From NCBI GenBank assembly GCA_001465015.1, contig LNEO01000344.1, positions 1-49,622 on the forward strand: DNA of 49,622 bases, in the 5' to 3' direction. Origin of the DNA: Deltaproteobacteria bacterium Ga0077539. GTDB lineage: Bacteria > Myxococcota_A > Polyangia > Polyangiales > Ga0077539. Below, piece by piece: positions 18,759 to 29,543 of the stretch. The position numbers and the translations under genes are program-made. Position 1 is the stretch's first letter. Each line of letters opens with the position of its first letter. The notes under the pieces are model-generated. The model saw only the letters and a program-made list of their open reading frames with translations, was not told the origin of the DNA and made no database searches.

Positions 18759-19229
18759 TCAACCCCCGGTCGCGTCTGCGGTCGCCGCGTCTGCGATCGC
18801 CGCGTCTGCGACCCCCGCGTCTGCGATCGCCGCGTCTGCGACCGCCGCGTCTGTGACCCCCGCCTCGGCGCAGGGAATATTGATCCGCGGTCCTTCGCGA
18901 TCGCACACATAATTCACACACGCCACGATCAGCCCGCAGGCCTCGGGCGGATTGCAGTCCTCGCTGACGAGGCACTCGCCTGTGCTTGCGTCGCTCGGGG
19001 GGTAGCCCCCGTCGGTGCACGCCTTGACGATGGGCGTCTCGGCGCACGCGCCGATGATGCACTCGAAGACGACCCCGCACGTCGCGCCGTTGGCGTTGCA
19101 CTGCGCGGTGGACATACACGCGCGCCCGCCGTCCCGTGGCGGAACGTTGCCCGGCGGACAGCCCCCGATCATCGCCGCGATGGCGACGACGCCGATCCAC
19201 CGCGCGCGCTCGAGAGTGCTCGTGATCAT
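18759..19229 (-). CDS. Cys-rich lipoprotein with 15-bp-repeat tail
   Basis: 156 residues from ATG 19229 (MITSTLERARW); longer readings add only Arg/Thr-rich shadow sequence. The signal peptide ends in IGGC, a good lipobox, so it is probably lipidated. About eight more Cys are spread over CMSTAQCNANGATCG and CLVSEDCNPPEACG, in paired spacings seen in myxobacterial secreted proteins. The C-terminus is a repetitive ADAAIADAG tail coded by a tandem repeat. It is convergent with the ABC ATPase. Function unknown; such proteins are common surface lipoproteins in this group. Confidence 0.72.
   Translation of the reverse strand: MITSTLERARWIGVVAIAAMIGGCPPGNVPPRDGGRACMSTAQCNANGATCGVVFECIIGACAETPIVKACTDGGYPPSDASTGECLVSEDCNPPEACGLIVACVNYVCDREGPRINIPCAEAGVTDAAVADAAIADAGVADAAIADAATADATGG
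18772..18861. repeat. 15-bp tandem repeat (six units)
   Basis: Six direct units of GCGTCTGCG followed by six variable bases (period 15), with small changes between units. It lies at the 3' end of the lipoprotein gene, so copy number changes would add or remove five residues (ADAAI type) without shifting the frame. Confidence 0.85.
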
Positions 19230-19296
19230 CGAAGATGCTCGTCGAGTGGTATAGCAGCGCACGCGCATACTGGCGATACGCGGCGCGAGCGTCAGT

Positions 19297-19779
19297 TCAG
19301 CCAGCGTCGTCCGAAGCGTCGTCCGATGCGTCGCCCGAAGCGCTCGCGTCGTCCGCGTCACCTGCAGCGCTTGCATCCGCGGCCGCAGAGCCGTCGCCGC
19401 TCGCGTCGTCCGATCCTGCGTCGCTCGGAGCAGTCACGTCTCTCGAAGCGTCGACCGAGGCTCCGTCGGGCAGCAGCACGTCCGGCGTGGCAGCGGCGTC
19501 TGCGCCGGGCGGCGTTCCGCAGTTGACCTGGCGACCGTTGTTGAACACCGAGGACGGGGCCGAGCCGTCATTGGCCCTCGCAGCGCGGTCACACGCCTCT
19601 TCATCGGACACAAAGCCCGCTCCGCTATCCGCGGTCATGGGGAGACCCGAGTCCCTGCTCGCCGACGCATCTACGCCGCTCGCCAGCGGCGGGATGGGCG
19701 GTGGACGCCACAAACAGCCCCCCAACGCGAGTAGCGCCGCCAGCACAGCAATGCGTCGAAGCGTTTTGGGAAGGTTCAC
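19297..19779 (-). CDS. Lipoprotein with Asp/Ala/Ser-rich tail
   Basis: 160 residues from GTG 19779. The signal peptide (LPKTLRRIAVLAALLALGGC) ends in ALGGC, a clear lipobox. The rest is low in complexity, with a core AFVSDEEACDRAARAND-like segment and GRQVNCGTPPG, then a long Asp/Ala/Ser tail (DDASGDGSAAADAS). It lies on the same strand as the similar lipoprotein at 18759-19229 but 67 bases upstream of its start, and may share its transcript. It looks like a surface adhesion or structural lipoprotein; no domain is recognised. Confidence 0.65.
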   Translation of the reverse strand: MNLPKTLRRIAVLAALLALGGCLWRPPPIPPLASGVDASASRDSGLPMTADSGAGFVSDEEACDRAARANDGSAPSSVFNNGRQVNCGTPPGADAAATPDVLLPDGASVDASRDVTAPSDAGSDDASGDGSAAADASAAGDADDASASGDASDDASDDAG

Positions 19780-19961
19780 GACAACTCGGATCAATCGCAC
19801 AGTTCGTGCCAACGCACAAAACGTGTGCGACACCCCAAACGACGGAGCGATATCGCTTCGAAGCACGGCCGTCGAAGCGCGGTCTCGGCACATCGAGGCA
19901 CAATGTTCGCTCGGTTTGGTAAGCTCCCCTAATCGCGATCGACTCCACCTTGAACCGAACC

Positions 19962-20558
19962 ATGCTCCCCGAAACCTGTGCGTACATCGACGCGCTGCCC
20001 GACGGCCTCGCGTCGTTTCCGCAGTGTGAAGTGAAGGGGTCGGTCGTGCGGCAGATCGTCGAGGGCGTGGATCGTTCGCTTCTGAGCGCGCTGCCGGAGC
20101 AATCCCGAGCGCTCATCGCGGAGCCACCCCCTGTGAGCGCGTGGGTCCGCGAAGTCCCGGTCAACGTCTTGTTGATCGCGACCGCCGAGCACCTCGTGCG
20201 TGTGAGTGGCCGACGAGACGCGATGATCGAGCGCGCGTTCGACGCGAGCCAACAGCTGCTGTCGACCCCGCTCTACAAGATCCTGTTCCTCGTGGTGTCA
20301 CCCGAGCGGCTCATCGCCGGCGTCGATCGCCGGTGGAACGCGCTTCGCCGCGGCTCGCGCCTCGAGCTGCTCTCGCACAGCGCGCAGTCCGCTCAGCTCC
20401 GAGCGCACTTTCCCACGGGGCTCTACACCCGATCGCTGCTCGAGCTGCGGGCGGCGAGCATGCGGGCGGCGCTCGCGTGCGCGGGGGCCAGAGGCGCGGA
20501 GGTCGAGCTCGCGGCGTTCGTGGGCGACCGCGTTGATTTCCTGTGCTCGTGGCGATGA
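19962..20558 (+). CDS. TIGR02265 family protein (Myxococcales paralogous family)
   Basis: About 198 residues. ATG 19962 (MLPETCAYID) was preferred; a TTG four codons upstream is possible. The build is that of the myxobacterial DUF2378/TIGR02265 family: EVKGSVVRQIVEG near the start, WVREVPVNVLLIATAE in the middle and a Leu/Ala-rich C-terminus. The family is largely confined to myxobacteria and of unknown function, often in many paralogues per genome. It is convergent with the large regulator at 20578, separated by 19 bases. Confidence 0.7.
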   Translation: MLPETCAYIDALPDGLASFPQCEVKGSVVRQIVEGVDRSLLSALPEQSRALIAEPPPVSAWVREVPVNVLLIATAEHLVRVSGRRDAMIERAFDASQQLLSTPLYKILFLVVSPERLIAGVDRRWNALRRGSRLELLSHSAQSAQLRAHFPTGLYTRSLLELRAASMRAALACAGARGAEVELAAFVGDRVDFLCSWR

Positions 20559-20577
20559 GGTCTTGGCGCTCCGCCGC

Positions 20578-23169
20578 TCAACCTGCGGACTCGAGCGTCG
20601 TCCACAGCGCGCCCGAACGCACCGCGAGCGTTTCGGGGCTGAGCGAATATCGGTCGTCGTCGCGCCGCACCAGCGCCGCGCCGCCGAGCGCGCGCAGCTG
20701 CGCGACGGCGTTGCTCAGCCGATTCGCAGCCGCCGCGCGCTGGATGCGCTCGTCGGGCCAGAGGGCCTCGATGAGCTCCCGCTTGCTGCGCGTCGCGGTC
20801 GAGCTCGCGAGCTGCGCGAGCAACTGAAACGCGTTGCGCCTCGCCGACCGCGTGAGCGTCGCGCCGCCCGGCAGCCGCGCAACCCCGAGCGCCTCGTCGA
20901 TGCACACGCACGCGAGCGAAGGATCCCGAGCGCTCCACTCGATGGCAGTGCGCTCAGAGGGTCCGAGGTCCGCCCAATACAGCGCCGTCGCGTGCCGAAT
21001 CGGCAGCGACTCGAGCACGGATTCACCGACAACACGCCGCGCCGCGAGCCCCACCCACGCAGGAGCGAGCGAGCGAGTCACCGTCGAGATCGCAGGAGCG
21101 AGGCCCCCTTCCTCTCGCTCGCCGCGCAGCCACGCGGCGTGCCCGAGCGCGATCGTCGCCGCCACGCGATGCTCCGACGTGCGCACGAGCGCGAGTCCCT
21201 GCTCGGCCTGTCTCGCCGCGACAGCGCTCGCGTTCGACTGCCGCGCGCGAGCCAACAGCCGCACTCTGCGCGGAGCGATCAACGCCGCAACCGTCGAGGA
21301 GTGCGCTGCCCCCGCGCGCAGCCCGCGATCGAGCGCCGCGAGCCCCTCGGCGAAGCGCCCGCCCGCCTCGAACACATCCGCGCGAAGCGCAGCGACATGC
21401 ACCGCTACGTACGCGTCGTCTCGGACCGCGAGCAAGCCCTCGACCTGCTCGAGTCCTCGCAGCGCGAGCTCGGAGTTTCCACGCGCGAAGTCCACCTCGG
21501 CGCGGTTGAGCCGAGCGTTGCGCAGCTGCTCGAGGTATCCCGCGCGCTCGAGCAGCGCTTCCGCCTCGACGAATCGGCACTCGGCCTGGTCGAGCTGCCC
21601 GCGCTGCAGCGCGATCATCCCGAGGTGACCGAGCGTCGTGCCCTCCGCGCCGCCGTCGCCGAGGGACCGAAAGTGAGACACGGCTTGCGCCCCCGCCGCG
21701 GTCGCAGCCACGTCGTCGCCGAGCATCGCGAGGCACAGGCACATGTTGGTCAACGCGACCGCCTCCGCCTTGCGCGCTCCGAGCTTCGCAGACAGGTCGC
21801 GGGCCGCGCGGTAGTGCGCGAGCGCCTCGTCGAGCCGCTGCTGCCAATACTCCAGCGACCCGAGCCCGATCACGCACTGCGCTTGTTCGTGCGCGTATCC
21901 GACGAGGCCATAGCCCTCATGGGCCCGAAGCATGAGCGCGCGCGCCTCGAGAGGGTCGTCGAAGCGCCGATGAAACGCTCTCTCGACGAAGAACGCCGCC
22001 GCCACCGGGGCCGACACCGCCGTGACGTCGATCGCCTCGAGGAGCGATGCCGATTGGCTCCACTCGGTGCGCAGGCGCTGCGCCCGCGCGAGCTCGACCG
22101 CAAGCATCGCCCAACCCTCGGAGCTTCGTTGGACCTTGGACAGAGCGTCGGTGAGCAGGGACACGACGGGACCGAGGCCGTCACGTGGCTCGTACGCGAG
22201 CGCCAACGCGCGCGCGCAGCACACGAACTGTTCGCTGAAGACAGGATCGTTTGCGCGCGAAGCGAGCGCGGACGCCGCCGCTTCGAGCGCAGCGCGATCG
22301 CGGTCGAGCTCGGCGATCGCCGACGAGTCTCCGACGGTGCGCCACCGCTCGATCGCGACGCTCGCGCGCTCGACGCACTCCCTCGCCCGCCGATCCACCT
22401 GCCGGCCGAGCGCAGGACGAAACCGAGGATCGTCGAGCATCCGCGCCGCGGCGCAGTACCGCGCGATCCAGCGGCCGTCCTCGCTGTACACGATCGAACG
22501 ATCTCGCAGCGCGAGCAACGCTTCGAGCGCACCGGCGTCCGCGGCAACGCGCTCGATGCCATCGAGCTCGACGCCCGCCTCCGCGGCGACGATGATCGCC
22601 AGCACCTCCGTCTCCCGATCGGACAGCGCCTCGAGCTCGGGCCATCGCTGCTCGAACAGCGGGTGCTTCGAAGCGCTGCCCTGGCGTAGCCCGCGCTTGG
22701 CCGCCTCGCACCGCTCGAGCAGCGCGCTCGGCGAGAGCACCCGCAACAGCGAAGGGATCCTGGCGAGCGCGTCCGGCGTCTGCTCTGCCGCGAGCGCGAG
22801 CGTGCCCAGCGTCCCTCCGCGATCGCCGCGGTCGTGCGCGAGCGAGACGCCTTCGCGCAGGAGCGCTGCGTCCAGCCATCGAACGCACTCATCGAGCGAG
22901 GGACGCGCGCACTCGACGTACGCGTCCGCGTCGAGCGCGTAGCGCGACACCCACCCGAGCACCAAGGGACGCTCGGCGCTGGCTGTCCGCAGGGCGGCGT
23001 GCGCCTCGAGCTGCGATCGCGCCTCGAGGGTCTCGCACGAGCGCTCGCGAGAGATCGAAGCGAGCAGCGCAGAGAGCCCCGCGCCGGGCGGGCCCCACAC
23101 GAGGATGCGTCGGTGGCCATCGTCGATGCGCGCGAGCGCGTGGTCGAGGGTCGAAGAGACGAGCGACAT
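20578..23169 (-). CDS. STAND-like regulator: degenerate P-loop, TPRs, C-terminal winged helix
   Basis: 863 residues. An N-terminal P-loop-like region WGPPGAGLSALL (about 25-36) has Leu at the place of the Walker A lysine, so ATP binding may be weak or absent. A helical middle contains about eight TPR-like repeats (for example RFVEAEALLERAGYLEQL, NARLNRAEVDFARGNSEL). The C-terminal 100 residues (SARRNAFQLLAQLASS to DRYSLSPETL) look like an OmpR/SARP-type winged helix, with LIEALWPDERIQRAAAANRLS as the DNA-reading helices. This is the layout of MalT/SARP-like transcription regulators that sense through TPRs. It is divergent from the lipoprotein at 23366, a possible target. Confidence 0.75.
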   Translation of the reverse strand: MSLVSSTLDHALARIDDGHRRILVWGPPGAGLSALLASISRERSCETLEARSQLEAHAALRTASAERPLVLGWVSRYALDADAYVECARPSLDECVRWLDAALLREGVSLAHDRGDRGGTLGTLALAAEQTPDALARIPSLLRVLSPSALLERCEAAKRGLRQGSASKHPLFEQRWPELEALSDRETEVLAIIVAAEAGVELDGIERVAADAGALEALLALRDRSIVYSEDGRWIARYCAAARMLDDPRFRPALGRQVDRRARECVERASVAIERWRTVGDSSAIAELDRDRAALEAAASALASRANDPVFSEQFVCCARALALAYEPRDGLGPVVSLLTDALSKVQRSSEGWAMLAVELARAQRLRTEWSQSASLLEAIDVTAVSAPVAAAFFVERAFHRRFDDPLEARALMLRAHEGYGLVGYAHEQAQCVIGLGSLEYWQQRLDEALAHYRAARDLSAKLGARKAEAVALTNMCLCLAMLGDDVAATAAGAQAVSHFRSLGDGGAEGTTLGHLGMIALQRGQLDQAECRFVEAEALLERAGYLEQLRNARLNRAEVDFARGNSELALRGLEQVEGLLAVRDDAYVAVHVAALRADVFEAGGRFAEGLAALDRGLRAGAAHSSTVAALIAPRRVRLLARARQSNASAVAARQAEQGLALVRTSEHRVAATIALGHAAWLRGEREEGGLAPAISTVTRSLAPAWVGLAARRVVGESVLESLPIRHATALYWADLGPSERTAIEWSARDPSLACVCIDEALGVARLPGGATLTRSARRNAFQLLAQLASSTATRSKRELIEALWPDERIQRAAAANRLSNAVAQLRALGGAALVRRDDDRYSLSPETLAVRSGALWTTLESAG

Positions 23170-23365
23170 GCGGTGGCTGATTTATAGCGCTGCCGACAGA
23201 TCATCGACGGCGATCTGCCGAGCGAGCGCAGCGCCGAGCGGCCCGTGGCCCCGACGCAGGCAACCGAATAAGAGTGAATAAGGGCCGCACAGAGAAGCGC
23301 GCGTCGCGGAGCCGCGTCCGAGAGGGCGACGGGCGAGTGCCTGTCGCGGAACAAGGAGTGTCTCG

Positions 23366-23989
23366 ATGAGGTCGATTGCGGAAGTTTCTCTCGGTCTGTT
23401 CGCTTCGTTCGTGTTGGTCGCGTGCGGGCCTGGCTCGAGTCGCCCGGTTGGCACCTCGCCGTCGTCGGGCAACGGCGCGCCGTGCAGCTCGCAGAGCGAT
23501 TGTCCGAGCGGGCAGGCGTGCCTCACGGTCGGCGCCGTATCGGCCTGCACGATTTCTTGTACGGCGTCAGCGACAGAGTGCACGGGAATGGCGAGCTGCG
23601 GCTCGTTCGGCTCCGTGTCTGCTTCTGTCTGCCGCCCTCAGACAATGAGCTCGTCGAGCGCGGACGCTGGCGCTGCTCCGCGCGCGGACGAGCAGCCGAA
23701 GGCGCCGTGCCGAACGGACGCCGAGTGCACGTCGCTCCAAGCAGGCTCGATCTGCGGCGGCTTTCGCGGAGAGCGGAGCTGCACGATCGTCTGCAGCGAG
23801 CGGGCGCAATGCAATCCTCCAGCGGTGTCTGGCATCGTGACGAACTTCATGGACTGCGTAGCCGATGAGTCCAACCCCGCGCGGCGCATCTGCGCGCCGG
23901 ACCCTGCGTGCCTTCAGCCGAGCAATCCGTTCGCGTGTGTGACATTTCCGATGATGCCTCCCAACCCGTTCGAGGACGCCGGATTCTGA
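23366..23989 (+). CDS. Cys-rich lipoprotein
   Basis: 207 residues. The signal peptide ends VLVACG (lipobox LVAC). The mature part has two Cys-rich modules: PCSSQSDCPSGQACLTVG with CTISCTASATECTG, and PCRTDAECTSLQAGSICGG with CTIVCSERAQCN. These resemble repeats of small Cys-knotted segments in myxobacterial surface proteins. An Ala/Pro-rich linker separates them. It is divergent from the TPR regulator, which starts 196 bases away. Probable outer-membrane surface lipoprotein of unknown function. Confidence 0.75.
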   Translation: MRSIAEVSLGLFASFVLVACGPGSSRPVGTSPSSGNGAPCSSQSDCPSGQACLTVGAVSACTISCTASATECTGMASCGSFGSVSASVCRPQTMSSSSADAGAAPRADEQPKAPCRTDAECTSLQAGSICGGFRGERSCTIVCSERAQCNPPAVSGIVTNFMDCVADESNPARRICAPDPACLQPSNPFACVTFPMMPPNPFEDAGF

Positions 23990-24082
23990 ACGGCGAGGGC
24001 GCTCGGTAACTCAGCGCAGTCGCCGATGACGGGGACTGTCCTGATCGCACCAACGGAGTTTGGAGCGGGAAAAGGGGGTGGG

Positions 24083-24107
24083 GGTGACGAGAAGTCCGCT
24101 CGTCACC
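24083..24107. other. Hairpin between lipoprotein and ArsR-methyltransferase gene
   Basis: Perfect 9-bp arms GGTGACGAG / CTCGTCACC with a 7-base loop. It follows the lipoprotein stop by about 95 bases, in a 200-base intergenic stretch, and has no T tract. It could be a terminator for the lipoprotein gene or part of the leader of the methionine unit. It does not show a pattern I recognise as a SAH, SAM or cobalamin riboswitch. Confidence 0.4.
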
Positions 24108-24177
24108 GTGCGCCCGTGGCCCACGTTCGCGCCGACGGCGCCTTGACCAACCCTGGGTGCTCCCGTATTCATCCGTT

Positions 24178-24195
24178 CATCGGGATATACCGATG
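24178..24195 (+). promoter_or_regulatory. Palindrome over start codon, candidate autoregulatory operator
   Basis: CATCGG-GATATA-CCGATG: 6-bp inverted arms around a 6-base centre, with the ATG of the regulator gene inside the right arm. An ArsR-type dimer bound here would block initiation or the start of transcription. Binding is inferred from position and symmetry only. Confidence 0.45.
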
Positions 24196-25143
24196 GACCT
24201 CTCACGCTACGTCGACACCATCACGCTCTTCGGCGACGCGACGCGCCTGCGGCTCTGCGCGCTCTTGCGTGTTCGTGACCTCACCGTCACGGAGCTCGTC
24301 CGGGCGACCAACCTCCCCCAGTCCCGCGTCTCGACGCACCTCGGTCGCCTCCGCGACGCTGGCGCCGTCCGCGACCGACGCGTGGGCACTTCGTCCATCT
24401 ACTCCCTGTCCATCGACGGCCTCCCTCCGGCGGCCCGCTACCTCCTGGACGAAGCCATCAGCTCGGACGACTCCACGCTCGGCTCCGACCTCCGCCGCTT
24501 GCGTCTGATCGACGCCCGAGCGGGCTCCCTGCCGGACGCCTTCGTCGGCGAGATGGAGCGGCACTACTCCCCCGGCCGCACGTGGGAGTCGCTCTCCTTC
24601 GCCCTCACGGCTCTCATCAACCTCGGCGACGTCATCGACATCGGCTCCGGCGACGGTGCCGTCGCTGCGCTGCTCGCCTCGCAGTGCCGCTCGCTCCTCT
24701 GCGTCGACGCGAACGAGGCGATGCGCGCCGCCGCGAAGAGCCGGCTCGCACACCATTCCAATGCCCGCACGCTCTGCGCCGACGCCGAAGCCCTCCCCCT
24801 GAGCGAGTCGAGCTTCGACGTCGCGTTGATGTTTCACACGCTCACGTACGTCGAACATCCCGATCGGGCGCTGCAAGAGTGCGCGCGCGTGCTTCGCGTC
24901 GGAGGGCGCATGGTCCTGCTCGTCCTCGACCGCCACGAGCACACCGACGAGACCGAGAAGTACGGCGCGCGTCACCCAGGATTCGCGCCTGCCACCCTCC
25001 GCACGATGATCAAGAAGGCAGGGGCCGAGGTGCTGTCCTGCGGCGTGGTCTGCCAAGAGTCGCGCCGTGGGAAATTTCGAGTGATCCTCGCCACCGCCGA
25101 GAAGCGCAAGAACCCGCCTCCTCTCCGACAGAAATCAAGGTAG
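24193..25143 (+). CDS. ArsR-family HTH regulator fused to SAM-dependent methyltransferase domain (SahR-like)
   Basis: 316 residues from ATG 24193, preceded by GGGATATA. Residues about 5-75 are an ArsR winged helix (FGDATRLRLCALL, LPQSRVSTHLGRLRDAGAV). Residues about 125-300 are a class I methyltransferase fold: VIDIGSGDGAVAALL (motif I), LCADAEALPL and FDVALMFHTLTYVEHPD. This order is that of SahR-type regulators, which sense S-adenosylhomocysteine and repress methionine-cycle genes. It is six bases upstream of metH, strongly supporting that role. An alternative is a true methyltransferase, but the fused HTH makes sensing more likely. The ORF could begin at GTG 24157, but ATG fits the domain start better. 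Confidence 0.85.
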   Translation: MDLSRYVDTITLFGDATRLRLCALLRVRDLTVTELVRATNLPQSRVSTHLGRLRDAGAVRDRRVGTSSIYSLSIDGLPPAARYLLDEAISSDDSTLGSDLRRLRLIDARAGSLPDAFVGEMERHYSPGRTWESLSFALTALINLGDVIDIGSGDGAVAALLASQCRSLLCVDANEAMRAAAKSRLAHHSNARTLCADAEALPLSESSFDVALMFHTLTYVEHPDRALQECARVLRVGGRMVLLVLDRHEHTDETEKYGARHPGFAPATLRTMIKKAGAEVLSCGVVCQESRRGKFRVILATAEKRKNPPPLRQKSR

Positions 25144-25149
25144 CCGTCC

Positions 25150-28926
<3,777 letters not shown>

Positions 28927-29543
28927 GCGGGCAGATCGAAGTCGGATCTCCTGCTCGTGGATAGCCTGCTTCGGCTCGGCCAGGGCGCGGCCACTGCCGC
29001 GTTCAGCGCCGCGTCGGTGTTGGCAAAGACGCGAACGTCGTCAATCGCCCGACCGATGGAGCGACGAGCACCTTGCCCTCGCGTTGACGGTGTCATGAGA
29101 GCCTGCGTTCGGACGAGAGGCGATCGACGCGGCGGGGGTCGACACCGTGCCGGAGCGAGTGAGCATCGAGCTCACGGATCGCCTGCTCGGACCTCGGGAC
29201 GCGCGCCCGGCGCGTGATCGCGCTCCAGGCGAGCCTGACCGGAAATCGACTTTTCAAGCTATTGAAATCACTGAAAAAATCAGCTTAGTACGTACGAAGG
29301 ACGGAGGGTCTAGGCCGCGTGTGCGCGGAGCGTGAAGGCGCGCGCACGGTGTTCGAGACAGGGCACGACCGACCAGATCCGACGCGCAGCGCGACGCGGC
29401 AGTCGCGGTGAGTCTTCGACGCGCGGAAGGATCGCCGAGCGGTCACCGACGAAGCGATCGCCCTTCGGAGTGCAGACACGGGACATAGGATCGCCGCAAG
29501 ACGGGGGGCGCGATCGAGCGACGGGCTTGCCTTGCTTGTTCTC
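28927..29543. other. 617-base convergent intergenic region with A/T-rich island
   Basis: This lies between two convergent genes and is long for such a packed window. At about 29239-29297 the base composition drops to A/T-rich (runs such as TTTTCAAG and CTGAAAAAATCAG, a short hairpin), unlike the flanks. The only plausible coding trace is a short GTG-led frame at 29147-29335 (start PERVSIELTDRLLGP) and no family is recognised. It may hold a small RNA, a remnant gene or foreign DNA. Confidence 0.4.

Noticed and set aside
18772..18861. CRISPR-like array
   Set aside because: Period is only 15 bases, without spacers, and the repeat is in frame in a lipoprotein gene.
24010..24192. SAH, SAM or cobalamin riboswitch before the methionine unit
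   Set aside because: Only one simple hairpin is present and no conserved riboswitch core is seen; a protein operator explains the region better.
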